From: Bacteriovoracaceae bacterium UBA6261
GTDB lineage: Bacteria > Bdellovibrionota > Bacteriovoracia > Bacteriovoracales > Bacteriovoracaceae
Length of the DNA: 64,000 bases
NCBI GenBank assembly: GCA_002440825.1
Contig: DJVH01000013.1
Location: 23,581 to 87,580 of the forward strand
Direction of reading: 5' to 3'
This document shows positions 1 to 8,089 of this stretch, one piece after another (the first letter of the stretch is position 1; the number at the start of each line of letters is the position of its first letter). The notes beneath the pieces were generated by a model. That model made no database searches and was not told the origin of the DNA. It saw nothing but the letters and a program-made list of their open reading frames with translations. A program made the translations under genes and the position numbers.

Positions 1-25
1 GGTTCGATTCCGTCCCTGGGCACCA
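1..25 (+). tRNA. tRNA 3' end (partial; possibly tRNA-Phe)
   Basis: The first 25 bases fit the 3' end of a tRNA: T-loop TTCGATT (3-9), the 3' T-stem strand (10-14), acceptor strand CCTGGGC (15-21), discriminator A and an encoded CCA. The 5' acceptor strand, which lies outside the window, should therefore read GCCCAGG. An acceptor starting GCCC with discriminator A resembles bacterial tRNA-Phe, but the anticodon is not in the window and the identity is only a guess. Confidence 0.8.
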
Positions 26-236
26 TTCTTTGTCTTTTCAAAAAATCCCACACATTTTAAAAAAAGTTAATGAATATCAAGCAAGTATCAAGTCTTTGCA
101 CATGCACTTTTTGTTGGCAATCACACCTTTTTACAACCTCATCCAACCATCGATTAAACCAAAACAAGCTTCACCCCTTTAGGTCTTTTTTCAATCTAGA
201 GTTAAACTTATGTATCCCCCTTATGTAGTCCTTAAC

Positions 237-278
237 AAGAGGTCTCCTACCAGAGGTCTCCAACAAAAGGTCTAAAGA
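237..278 (+). repeat. three 14-bp tandem repeats carrying Shine-Dalgarno-like AGAGG
   Basis: AGGTCT occurs at 240-245, 254-259 and 268-273, exactly 14 bases apart. The units are AAGAGGTCTCCTAC, CAGAGGTCTCCAAC and AAAAGGTCTAAAGA. The last copy provides the ribosome-binding site (AAAAGG, 7 bases before the ATG at 278) of the first gene. The other two copies place extra SD-like GAGG motifs upstream. The purpose is unknown; it may be a slippage-prone leader or a ribosome standby site. Confidence 0.7.
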
Positions 279-922
279 TGAAAGATCTGCAAAGAACTCT
301 CGATCAGGAAATTGCCAGCACTCTCGAGCACATTCAACAATGCGACTGGAACAACAAAGGTTTTTACGCTGATTACATGGCCCAGACGTTTTATTATGTC
401 CGTCACTCCACCCGACTTCTCGCTTTAGCGGCTTCGCGCTTGAACTATGAAGATGAACAAAGTTTTCATTTGAGATTCATTGCTCATTTAAGAGAAGAAT
501 CCAATCATGAAAAATTAGCTCTCAACGACTTGAAGTATCTTGGATTCAAGAAAGAAGAACTTCCTGAATTGCCTGGCACACGCTTATTTTATGAACCTCA
601 ATATTATAAAATCGAACATGAGCATCCACTTGCAGTGATGGGCTATATTCTTTTTCTGGAAGTGCTGGCCCAGAAAGTGTGTCCGTCCCTTGTGGAAAAT
701 CTGGCAAGACTTTACGGCAATCGATGCGCGACTTTTTTTCATGTGCACGGGGAAGAAGATCCCGCTCACGTGGAGGCTGCGCTTTCACTGCTCTCAAACT
801 TAAAAGAAGAAGAACTTGAAAGTATCAGACTCAATCTTATTCAATCCGCCTTCGCTTACAACAGCGTGCTTAGTGCGCTTCAAAGCAAATGGGATTCAAA
901 ACTTTTGAAGAAAGCTGCTTAA
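278..922 (+). CDS. Haem-oxygenase-fold iron-containing redox enzyme (HDO/TenA-PqqC-like)
   Basis: An all-helical protein of 214 residues with the look of the haem-oxygenase-like diiron oxidase/oxygenase superfamily. Candidate metal ligands are seen in three helices: the stretch 73-78 (EESNHE), E128 in a hydrophobic helix, and H157-x3-D161-x2-H164 (HGEEDPAH), the usual signature of the third core helix. Known members perform very different reactions (UndA, CADD, PqqC-like), so the substrate cannot be read from sequence. The start has an SD AAAAGG at 265-270. The next gene follows after 20 bases with its own SD, so the two are probably co-transcribed. There is no signal peptide, so it is likely cytoplasmic. 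I am fairly sure of the fold, not of the function. Confidence 0.65.
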   Translation: MKDLQRTLDQEIASTLEHIQQCDWNNKGFYADYMAQTFYYVRHSTRLLALAASRLNYEDEQSFHLRFIAHLREESNHEKLALNDLKYLGFKKEELPELPGTRLFYEPQYYKIEHEHPLAVMGYILFLEVLAQKVCPSLVENLARLYGNRCATFFHVHGEEDPAHVEAALSLLSNLKEEELESIRLNLIQSAFAYNSVLSALQSKWDSKLLKKAA

Positions 923-942
923 GAATTTTTCAGGAGTCATTT

Positions 943-1644
943 ATGCAAAATCCAATTTCAACTTATGTCTTGAAAGGAAAAAAGCATGCTAATCCGAAAG
1001 AACTTCAGCCCATATATGATCAGGCCTTCAAGTCCTGGCATGAAACATGGGAACTGACTTACAAGAACGATTTTCATTCTGATAAAGATCTTTTTTCGGA
1101 TGAATTTACCAGACAAGACGACATTCTGATCCTTATGTATCACGGCGAATGCGCAGCTCTTTGTTTTTTTTCTCACGTCAATCTTGAAGATTTTTCTGCG
1201 GGCCTTGATTCATATTTTTCGTGCTGGCCGGCCAAGGCACGCACAGGTCTTTGTCTTCATGGCAGTGAAGTCATCATCTGTTCTCAGTTTACAGTCATGG
1301 AAAATTTCAGGCGGGAGGGTCCTGCAGAAATGGACAATGCCCCCTGGAAAATACTTCTTATGGGAATGCTTTCAAAATATTTTCTGCACTCAAAGAAACC
1401 CGCCATGACGGGTACGATGAGAGTCAATAAAGGAATGGGAAAACTCACGGCTCTTTTTGGAACAGTCCCCTTAATCGAAAACATGGAATACCAGGCGGGA
1501 AAAGATTTAACTCTTGTCGATCTCGTCGCCTTTTATCAGGAGAATGTGGCACGCGCTTATGGCGATAATCCAGTCTCTTCAAAAATGGACGACCTATGGG
1601 AATCGAGAAACCGCATTGAAAGAAGACTTAAACTGGTGGCCTAA
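943..1644 (+). CDS. GNAT-like protein of unknown function, partner of the diiron enzyme
   Basis: A 233-residue soluble protein. An in-frame ATG at 889 overlaps the upstream gene, but the ATG at 943 has CAGGAG at 931-936 and is the better start. The middle and C-terminal part (strand EVIICSQFTVMENFR, a long helix PWKILLMGMLSKY, then a strand with TGTMRVNKGMG) has the rhythm of an acetyltransferase (GNAT) fold, as in N-acyl-amino-acid synthases; this is a pattern impression, not a firm match. Coupled to a haem-oxygenase-fold oxidase, it could act on the same small molecule or acyl chain. Its stop overlaps the tail of the convergent kinase gene. Confidence 0.55.
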   Translation: MQNPISTYVLKGKKHANPKELQPIYDQAFKSWHETWELTYKNDFHSDKDLFSDEFTRQDDILILMYHGECAALCFFSHVNLEDFSAGLDSYFSCWPAKARTGLCLHGSEVIICSQFTVMENFRREGPAEMDNAPWKILLMGMLSKYFLHSKKPAMTGTMRVNKGMGKLTALFGTVPLIENMEYQAGKDLTLVDLVAFYQENVARAYGDNPVSSKMDDLWESRNRIERRLKLVA

Positions 1645-3047
1645 TGAAGAAATGTCTGTGATGCGTTTTCATTTTTAACGACTGGCAGATAAAGAGAGAA
1701 CGTTGTTCCGCTTTGGTCTTTCGTCTGAGAAGAGCACGCCGTAATTCTTCCACCGTACATTAGAGCATAGGCCTTGACGATGGGAAGACCAAAGCCGGTT
1801 CCACTTTCACCCATTGTACCAATGCGGGAAGTGGCCGCTCCGATATCAAATAATTTTTCAAGCGTGGATTCTGAAATCCCGATACCGTGGTCAATGACTT
1901 CAAAGAGAATTTCGCCGTCTTTCAGATCGCAAATGAGATGAACTTCAGAGTGAGGAACAGAAAACTTGAGTGCATTCGAAATCAGGTTGGCCGCAACACT
2001 ATGAATGAAAGAGGTCTTATCAACGAGAACGACTTCATCGCGAGAAAGTCTGTTCTCAATTTTAAAGAGAATGTCTTTTTCTTTGAAGCGATCTGAAAAC
2101 ATATTTTCAATTTCTTCAAGACAGTCTGAAACCTTCACCTCTCCCAGATTCAACGTTCGGGTTCCTGACAGAACACATTCATATTCGCGAACATGGGCAA
2201 TGATATCTCTGATAGCATAAAGATGTTTGAATGATTTTTCGACAGAGTCTTTTTCATCCAGCCCCAGCCTGTGGGATTTTTTGAGCTGGCCCATTTTATA
2301 CATAACGGCCTGGAGCGGATTGGAAATATCGTGAACAAGAACGCGAAGCAGTTTTTCTTTTTCCTGCTTGCTTTCAGTCAACTCTCTTGTTCTGTCAGAG
2401 ACCATGGCTTCCAGGTATTCAGTTCTTTTTCTATTGATCTGCTGGATGACGTAAACGGGAAGAAGAATGGAATACATCAGGTAGCAGATGAATCCCGTTC
2501 CAAAACCAACGATATACTCCAGTGGAGTTGGATCAAAACGATTAAGACCGTAATTCACACAACAAAAAATTCCAAAAGCGGATAAGAATGTCCCGATAAT
2601 TTTCTCAGTCATCCCCGTTTCTTTTCTATGAACGATCATTGAAAGATAAATCGCCTCTAAAAAAGGTCCAATGTCTACCAGGACAACAGGAGCTGAAACA
2701 ATCGGAAATGGCAGGTCGAGCTTATAAAAGAAATAGGACATTAAAGCGGCGCCAGGCAAAGCCAGGGCATAAAATTTGTATTTGAATTTGTAATTATAAG
2801 TGCGAAGGATAAAACTCGCCATGATGGAAATGGGAATAAAATTGGTCAAAAAGATCAGACTCAATCCCAGCTTGCCCGTTATAACGGTTCCTTCTGAAAT
2901 AAAAACAAAAAAGACTGCAAGCCAGTAATAGAAAAGTTCCTTAAATATTTTTTCTTTTGCATTCAACTGAATGACAAAATAGATCGCGATGTTTATGAGG
3001 ATAAACACCGATAAAAATATGGCATAAGGTTGCAGTTCTTGTGGCAT
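1641..3047 (-). CDS. Membrane sensor histidine kinase
   Basis: 468 residues. The N-terminal ~205 residues form six or seven hydrophobic segments with no sizeable periplasmic loop, the type of sensor that detects a signal in or near the membrane. A short coiled linker (205-232) leads to the phosphoacceptor H239 in VLVHDISNP, then an ATPase domain with N-box NLISNALKFS, G1 box DHGIGI and G2 box GTGFGLPIV. No receiver domain and no response regulator lies nearby, so it is an orphan kinase. It converges on the GNAT-like gene with a 4-base overlap. No ligand can be inferred. Confidence 0.85.
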   Translation of the reverse strand: MPQELQPYAIFLSVFILINIAIYFVIQLNAKEKIFKELFYYWLAVFFVFISEGTVITGKLGLSLIFLTNFIPISIMASFILRTYNYKFKYKFYALALPGAALMSYFFYKLDLPFPIVSAPVVLVDIGPFLEAIYLSMIVHRKETGMTEKIIGTFLSAFGIFCCVNYGLNRFDPTPLEYIVGFGTGFICYLMYSILLPVYVIQQINRKRTEYLEAMVSDRTRELTESKQEKEKLLRVLVHDISNPLQAVMYKMGQLKKSHRLGLDEKDSVEKSFKHLYAIRDIIAHVREYECVLSGTRTLNLGEVKVSDCLEEIENMFSDRFKEKDILFKIENRLSRDEVVLVDKTSFIHSVAANLISNALKFSVPHSEVHLICDLKDGEILFEVIDHGIGISESTLEKLFDIGAATSRIGTMGESGTGFGLPIVKAYALMYGGRITACSSQTKDQSGTTFSLYLPVVKNENASQTFLH

Positions 3048-3131
3048 GACCTATGTTTATCAGATTTTTGATTAGATACTATGACTAACTATCTAGTCTG
3101 TATAAATTTTAGGATCACAACTTTCGAATTG

Positions 3132-3695
3132 TTAAGAGGTTTTAACGCCAAACGAGCCGTGATAGTGATGGCCGGACTGTTCATCCAGCGCCGCTTCTTC
3201 CAGATTGATCCGACGATGTAAAATCAGAGTGTTTCCAATTGTGCCGGCAACCAGCGTGTAAGGGCACCCCAACAAAAGAGGCAGAAAAAAGAACTCCGCC
3301 ATAACCGCCAGATAGTTCGGGTGTCTGAAATAACGGTACGGCCCCTTAGTCACAACCGGATGATTTTTCATTTCATAAATATCAACTGACCAGTAATACC
3401 CCAAAGACAAAATGGCAGACCAGCGAAGCAGTTGGGCCATGATCAGGACCAGGGCCGTCAGGACAAAGGCCGCTCCCCCAAGAAGTTTTCCGTGGAGATT
3501 CATCTCGCAAAAAAGGCTCAGAAACCAGCAGGCGTGAAACAGCTTCATCTGCAGGGACTCCTGGGGGTATCTTTTAACAATAAAGAATTTGCTGACCAGA
3601 TATTCAAAGTTCATCTTGTTTACGAGCAGTTCTATTCCTCGCTCGCCAAGATAAAAAAAGAAAACGGCATAAGAGATAAATGTGTCTGTCAGCAT
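3132..3695 (-). CDS. ICMT-family methyltransferase (BpsB-like), partner of the type III PKS
   Basis: 187 residues with several membrane segments and the conserved motif of isoprenylcysteine carboxyl methyltransferase-like enzymes, GPYRYFRHPNYLA (118-130), followed by a hydrophobic helix and a C-terminal RRINLEEAAL stretch. Such enzymes use S-adenosylmethionine at the membrane. The gene overlaps the polyketide synthase stop by 7 bases, so the two are translationally coupled. In Bacillus the bpsA-bpsB pair has the same layout: the synthase makes long-chain alkylpyrones and the methyltransferase O-methylates them. By analogy this enzyme should methylate the polyketide product; the exact product is inference. 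Confidence 0.8.
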   Translation of the reverse strand: MLTDTFISYAVFFFYLGERGIELLVNKMNFEYLVSKFFIVKRYPQESLQMKLFHACWFLSLFCEMNLHGKLLGGAAFVLTALVLIMAQLLRWSAILSLGYYWSVDIYEMKNHPVVTKGPYRYFRHPNYLAVMAEFFFLPLLLGCPYTLVAGTIGNTLILHRRINLEEAALDEQSGHHYHGSFGVKTS

Positions 3696-4744
3696 TTTTT
3701 TACCAATGATAATTCCAGACTGAAAGCAGGTCCCATGGCCATCATCAGACCATAACTTCCTTTTTTAATGTCTGTACGTTTAATCGAATTCTCCAGGACA
3801 TTAATGACCGAAGCGGCAGAAGTATTCCCTCTTTCCTTAAGGCTTTCCCAGCTCAACTTGAAATCTTCTTTTGTTCTTCCCAGTGTTTTAGTGAGAGCTT
3901 CAAGAACTTTAGGTCCTCCCGGGTGGGCGATAAAAAATTGAATCTCACTACGTGAGAGTTTGTTTTTTTCAAGAAATTCATCGATATTTTTTCCGACATG
4001 TCCGTGAACCAGATCCGGTATATCGTTGGAAAGAACAATCTGAAATCCGTGCTCAACCATATCCCAGCCCATAATTCTTTCCGTATGATTGTAAAAAATC
4101 GATTCATTTTGAACAATTTCAAAACTCGCTTTTTCAGCAAGAGGATGATCTTCTCCCACCATTAAGACAGCGGCTGAACCATCGCCGAACAGAGCGCTCC
4201 CGATAATATTCTGAATACGGCTGTCTTTGAACTGGAATGTTAAAGAGCAAAGTTCTGTCACCATAAGAATGGCCGATTTGTCTTTATGACCTTGCAGAAA
4301 ATCGTTCACTCTGTTCATCCCTGCGACTCCGGCAAGGCAACCTAGACCGAAGAGTGGCAGTCTTTTTGTCGTCGAGGCAAACGGAAAATGATTCATAATC
4401 AGCGCCTCGAGACTTGGTACAGCTAGTCCCGTTGTTGTTGCAGAAGAAACGAGACCGATTTCACTGAAATCAATATTGTTTTTTTCCTGCAACTGATGAA
4501 GATTTTTTTTCTGCAGGTAAAGCGCCACTTTTTTCCAAAGAGTATTTCGTTCGCCTACGTGGCCCAGGTTGCCGTACTCCTGCAGAGGAAGACTAAAATG
4601 TCTTGAAGAAACGGCGGTGCTTTCACTGAATCGATGAATCTGGTGACCCTGATCAGGCCAGAGCCGTTTGAGAATCCTTCGGACTTCATCCTGTCTGACG
4701 ATATTTTCCGGATAAGCACAAACCGCATTAACTATAAAGGCCAT
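3689..4744 (-). CDS. Type III polyketide synthase (chalcone synthase-like, BpsA-like)
   Basis: 351 residues, normal length for the family. The Cys-His-Asn triad of type III synthases is visible: C136 in FGLGCLAGV, H274 in FIAHPGGPKV and N307 in RGNTSAASV. The bacterial enzymes usually condense a long-chain acyl-CoA with malonyl-CoA to give alkylpyrones or alkylresorcinols, which end up in membranes or cyst coats. The start is well defined by AAAAGGAGG five bases before the ATG. The following methyltransferase gene overlaps the stop. The upstream region is shared with the divergent aspA gene. The starter unit and ring-closure type cannot be told from the sequence. Confidence 0.9.
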   Translation of the reverse strand: MAFIVNAVCAYPENIVRQDEVRRILKRLWPDQGHQIHRFSESTAVSSRHFSLPLQEYGNLGHVGERNTLWKKVALYLQKKNLHQLQEKNNIDFSEIGLVSSATTTGLAVPSLEALIMNHFPFASTTKRLPLFGLGCLAGVAGMNRVNDFLQGHKDKSAILMVTELCSLTFQFKDSRIQNIIGSALFGDGSAAVLMVGEDHPLAEKASFEIVQNESIFYNHTERIMGWDMVEHGFQIVLSNDIPDLVHGHVGKNIDEFLEKNKLSRSEIQFFIAHPGGPKVLEALTKTLGRTKEDFKLSWESLKERGNTSAASVINVLENSIKRTDIKKGSYGLMMAMGPAFSLELSLVKKC

Positions 4745-4808
4745 GCGTCCTCCTTTTCAGCAACATTAACAGGGCATGAAAGTCCTTTGTTAATATATAA
4801 AGGCCATG
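4733..4808 (-). repeat. 13-bp duplication of the PKS start region
   Basis: TATAAAGGCCATG occurs at 4733-4745, where it spans the first four codons and start of the polyketide synthase gene, and again at 4796-4808, 63 bases upstream. On the minus strand the upstream copy reads ATGGCCTTTATATATTAA, a five-codon mini-ORF (MAFIY) whose first four residues match those of the real protein (MAFI). It has no Shine-Dalgarno sequence of its own. Confidence 0.6.
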
Positions 4809-4877
4809 TCAATCATAGAGGTTCACTATTTTTTCTTTGGCGCATTCTTTGCTCAAAATTAAAATGAGGAGTCAAAA

Positions 4878-6275
4878 ATGAAACGCATTGAAAAAGACAG
4901 CCTGGGAGAACTGGAATTACCTGCAGACGTTTACTATGGTATTCAGTCTTATAGAGCGAGCAGAAATTTTCAAATCAGCGGAACTCAAATTCACCCTGAA
5001 TTGATCAGAACTTATATTCTTCTGAAACGCTCGGCCGCTAAGGCCAATTACAAGGCGGGCGCCCTGCCCTCTGACCTGTGCGATGCCATCGTTCTTGCCT
5101 GCAATGATCTTTTGAAAATTGATTTCAAAAAAAGTCACGATCAATATTTTATTATAGACGCTTATCAGGCCGGAGCTGGCACTTCACAAAATATGAATGC
5201 CAACGAAGTCATTGCCAACAAGGCCAATGAAATTCTTGGTCATCCGCTTGGGTCTTATAAAAGCATCAATCCCAATGACCACGTCAATATGTCCCAAAGC
5301 ACGAACGATTCCTACCCAACAGTCATGCGACTTGCAACGCTCACACTTTCAAAAAAACTTGTGAGCGAACTGACACTTCTCTCCGGCGCCTTTGAAAGAA
5401 AAGCGCAGGAATTTGATTCAGTCATCAAAGCGGGGCGAACTCATCTTCAGGATGCAGTACCGATCAGACTTGGACAGGAATTTTCTGCTTATAAAAATGT
5501 TTGCGATCATCTGCTGGGGCTTGTGGTGCATGCTCAGTCTTTTTTGCGCGTTCTGGGTATCGGCGGCTCTGCCGTCGGAAGCGGAATCAACGTGCCTCAC
5601 GGTTATCGTCATTACATCATTGAAGAATTAAAAAAATCATTTGAAGACGACAATCTTGAACTCGCGGCCAATATGTTCGAGGCCATGCAATCACAAATGC
5701 CTCTCATGATTTATTCAAATGCTTTAAGAACAGCAGCGCTGGAATTCACCAGGATCTGTAACGATCTTCGACTGATGAGCTCAGGCCCAAGCACTGGTCT
5801 GGCAGAAATCACGCTTCCTTCCACTCAACCCGGCTCAAGCATTATGCCTGGTAAAGTCAATCCTTCCATTCTGGAAATGGCCAATCAGGTGTTTTTTAAA
5901 GTGCTCGGTAATGATTCCGCAATGAGTTTCACCATGCAGGCCGGGCAGTTAGAATTAAATGTCATGATGCCGGTCATGGCCCAGCTCGCCCTTGAATCAA
6001 GCCTGCTCATGACCAATACGCTTCACACTCTCCGTGAACTTTGTATCAACGGCATTAAAGCGAACCGGGAACAATGCGAACGCTATGTGGGAATGACTTC
6101 ACAGATTGCAACGGCACTGAATCCAATCATCGGCTATGCCAAAGCAGGTGAACTTGCCAAAGAAGCAGTCAAAGAACATAAATCGATGTTTGATCTCATT
6201 CGTGAAAAAGGAATTTTAACTGAAACGGAGATGAAAAAAATACTCAACCTGAGAGAAATGACTGAGCCCAAGTAA
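4878..6275 (+). CDS. aspA: Aspartate ammonia-lyase
   Basis: 465 residues, full length for aspartase. It deaminates L-aspartate to fumarate and ammonia. The fumarase/aspartase signature GSSIMPGKVNP lies at 319-329 with the catalytic serine near S321. The stretch AGQLELNVMMPVM resembles AspA more than fumarase C, and SQSTNDSYPT is also typical. The start is fixed by GAGG at 4865-4868. It is divergent from the polyketide synthase gene and convergent with dgkA, only 7 bases apart. Aspartase lets an amino-acid-using cell feed aspartate into the TCA cycle. Confidence 0.93.
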   Translation: MKRIEKDSLGELELPADVYYGIQSYRASRNFQISGTQIHPELIRTYILLKRSAAKANYKAGALPSDLCDAIVLACNDLLKIDFKKSHDQYFIIDAYQAGAGTSQNMNANEVIANKANEILGHPLGSYKSINPNDHVNMSQSTNDSYPTVMRLATLTLSKKLVSELTLLSGAFERKAQEFDSVIKAGRTHLQDAVPIRLGQEFSAYKNVCDHLLGLVVHAQSFLRVLGIGGSAVGSGINVPHGYRHYIIEELKKSFEDDNLELAANMFEAMQSQMPLMIYSNALRTAALEFTRICNDLRLMSSGPSTGLAEITLPSTQPGSSIMPGKVNPSILEMANQVFFKVLGNDSAMSFTMQAGQLELNVMMPVMAQLALESSLLMTNTLHTLRELCINGIKANREQCERYVGMTSQIATALNPIIGYAKAGELAKEAVKEHKSMFDLIREKGILTETEMKKILNLREMTEPK

Positions 6276-6282
6276 GATTAGT

Positions 6283-6648
6283 TTACTTATAGATGAGAAC
6301 CACTCTTTCATAAACAAAGGCCGCAAAAACCAGCACGGAAGTGATGCTTAAGACAAGCACTGCGGCCGCTGCACAATCTTTGGCCATTCCAATCTGCGGA
6401 TGGAATTCGGGATGCAGAAGATCGCAAATATATTCAAGGGCCGTGTTGAACAGTTCAGCTGCGAGTGTCGCTCCAATAATGACCAGAAAAATTCCCCACC
6501 AGAGCGGTGGAGCCTTCAAAAGATAAATGACCGGCAAAATGAGAACTGTCATGATGAGCTGAGTGCGGAAACTGTTTTCCGTGACCCATGCGCTTTTAAT
6601 GCCGGCGAGAGAATTTGTGAAACGATTAAACAGTCTTTGATTTTTCAT
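6283..6648 (-). CDS. dgkA: Diacylglycerol kinase (prokaryotic DgkA type)
   Basis: 121 residues, the usual size of the small trimeric membrane kinase. The family motif AELFNTALEYICD and the following AKDCAAAAV are present, along with three hydrophobic helices. It phosphorylates diacylglycerol to phosphatidate, recycling lipid released in envelope synthesis; some relatives phosphorylate undecaprenol instead, which cannot be excluded. It is a single gene between aspA (convergent) and a secreted-protein gene (divergent). Confidence 0.92.
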   Translation of the reverse strand: MKNQRLFNRFTNSLAGIKSAWVTENSFRTQLIMTVLILPVIYLLKAPPLWWGIFLVIIGATLAAELFNTALEYICDLLHPEFHPQIGMAKDCAAAAVLVLSITSVLVFAAFVYERVVLIYK

Positions 6649-6737
6649 AGTTCTCCTATTCTCACTTTAGCAATAAATTTGACGGGCGAGCAATGCCCGT
6701 GAAAAACTTAGAGGGTAATAATAGAATGGAGAATATT

Positions 6738-7256
6738 ATGAAATACTTTGTTTTTGCGATTGCTGCAGCTATGACAATGAACGCTCACGCTTTAAGTTAT
6801 AGGGCCCAATGCATCGGCAACGGCGGTAAGATGGGCATAGTTCTCTACACTGACAAAGACAAACTTGTGATGAAATACGGCAACGCCCGTGGCGCTATCG
6901 ATTTTCCTTTTTACGAAGGAACAGTGACTAAGGCTTCACTCCCTTTTATTAAGATGGCCGAAAAAGAACTGGCGGAAATTGACCAGGAAGTGACCGTGAC
7001 CTGGCCGGTGGAGAAATGCACATTCAATGAAGAATCTCCTCTTTTGATGAGCTGTAACGGGGCCGGAACATTTCTCGTTCCGGAAAAGACGAAGCTTGAA
7101 ACGTATACTTTCATGACGGCCATGTCGAAAGAAGACAGTTTGAGTTATTCTTATGACATTTTTAAAATCCGCTGGGGTATAGAAGGCGAAAACCTTCACC
7201 ATTCCATCGTCATGCCCTTTGATCCAAAAAACTGCATCGCCGAATTTAAAAAATAA
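6738..7256 (+). CDS. Small secreted protein of unknown function
   Basis: 172 residues. In-frame ATGs occur at 6693, 6726 and 6738; the last is preferred because GGAGA lies just upstream and the protein then starts with a clean signal peptide (MKYFVFAIAAAMTMNAHA, cleavage near residue 18). The mature part has four cysteines (in RAQCIGN, EKCTFN, LMSCNGAG and PKNCIAEF), so two disulfides are possible in the periplasm. I do not recognise a family. It may be transcribed separately from the transport module downstream, since 113 bases with repeats lie between. Confidence 0.6.
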   Translation: MKYFVFAIAAAMTMNAHALSYRAQCIGNGGKMGIVLYTDKDKLVMKYGNARGAIDFPFYEGTVTKASLPFIKMAEKELAEIDQEVTVTWPVEKCTFNEESPLLMSCNGAGTFLVPEKTKLETYTFMTAMSKEDSLSYSYDIFKIRWGIEGENLHHSIVMPFDPKNCIAEFKK

Positions 7257-7257
7257 A

Positions 7258-7283
7258 CGACTTCTTTTGTCGACTTCTTTTCT
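7258..7283 (+). repeat. 13-bp tandem repeat
   Basis: CGACTTCTTTTGT (7258-7270) is followed at once by CGACTTCTTTTCT (7271-7283), one mismatch. It begins just after the stop of the secreted-protein gene. The function is unknown; it may be a simple slippage duplication. Confidence 0.6.
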
Positions 7284-7289
7284 AAGCCG

Positions 7290-7304
7290 TGGCATTTCAT
7301 GCCA
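7290..7304. repeat. short perfect inverted repeat
   Basis: TGGCAT TTC ATGCCA forms a 6-bp stem with a 3-base loop, 66 bases before the LolA-like gene. There is no T-run next to it, so it is not a convincing terminator; it could be a regulator site upstream of the transport module. Confidence 0.4.
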
Positions 7305-7369
7305 AGTGCTAAGCTCTGCATTTTCCACTACAATGGAATTTATAACCATTTTACTTAATAAGGTGAAAT

Positions 7370-8089
7370 ATGAAAATGTCAGTCAGATCATGGGTATTGT
7401 CATGCCTGCTTCTTGTTCCTTCTTTATCCCTCGCTGAAATCGCTCCCAATGAAATTGTAAAAAAAGCAGACCTCAAGCGCGGTTTGGGAAATGTCTCTCA
7501 TTCTTTTAATGTTTCAGTCTCTGACCAGGACAATAAAAAAGAAATGTTTCATGTCTATTTCAAAGATGTGAACAATACTCTTACAGAGCAGACTGAACCG
7601 GAACGCGCACGCGGAAGAAAACTGTTAATGAAAGATTACGATATCTGGATGTTCACTCCGAACATCAAGAAAGCGATCCGCATTTCACTTGAACAGAAAC
7701 TCACAGGGCAGGTTTCCAACGGTGATATTGCAAGAACTAATTATGCTGAAGACTACGATGCTACGATGCTCGAAGATAAAAAAGATACAGAGAACTATCA
7801 CCTTGACCTGAGAGCAAAAAACAAGAAAGTCACCTATGGCCGTATTGAATATGTCGTCTCAAAAAAAGAATATGCACCAGTTGAGGCCACTTTTTTTGCA
7901 CTTTCCGGAAAACCTTTAAAACGCGCAAAATTTTCTGACTTCAAAAACATTCAGGGAATGTCCCGCTCAACAAAAATGGTCATTACGGATTATCTGCAAA
8001 AAGACAAACAATCGACATTGATTTTCCAGGATCACAAACCAGAAAAATTCAGCGATAGTCTCTTCAACAAAGAAGGACTTGAGTTTTGA
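7370..8089 (+). CDS. LolA-like outer-membrane lipoprotein-sorting protein
   Basis: 239 residues with a signal peptide (1-22, ending SLSLA). The mature protein resembles the LolA-fold 'outer membrane lipoprotein-sorting' domain that accompanies some ABC and RND export systems: short strands with KLLMKDYDIWMFTPN near residues 83-97, and a C-terminal stretch of strands. The SD is AAGG in TTAATAAGGTGAAAT. It overlaps the following beta-barrel gene and is the first of four genes ending in an FtsX-like permease, so it probably carries a lipid or lipoprotein through the periplasm for that system. The cargo is unknown. It is a paralogue-type protein, not classical LolA. Confidence 0.75.
   Translation: MKMSVRSWVLSCLLLVPSLSLAEIAPNEIVKKADLKRGLGNVSHSFNVSVSDQDNKKEMFHVYFKDVNNTLTEQTEPERARGRKLLMKDYDIWMFTPNIKKAIRISLEQKLTGQVSNGDIARTNYAEDYDATMLEDKKDTENYHLDLRAKNKKVTYGRIEYVVSKKEYAPVEATFFALSGKPLKRAKFSDFKNIQGMSRSTKMVITDYLQKDKQSTLIFQDHKPEKFSDSLFNKEGLEF

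Noticed and set aside
70..228. 52-codon open frame from ATG 70 in the gap after the tRNA fragment
   Set aside because: No Shine-Dalgarno sequence before it, low-quality protein pattern, no signal peptide or known motif; the gap looks non-coding.
889..942. Upstream extension of the GNAT-like gene to ATG 889
   Set aside because: It overlaps the preceding coding region without an SD, whereas ATG 943 has CAGGAG at the right distance.
6936..7349. 137-codon open frame on the minus strand opposite the secreted-protein gene
   Set aside because: It lies antisense to a gene with signal peptide and SD; the composition is typical of a shadow frame.
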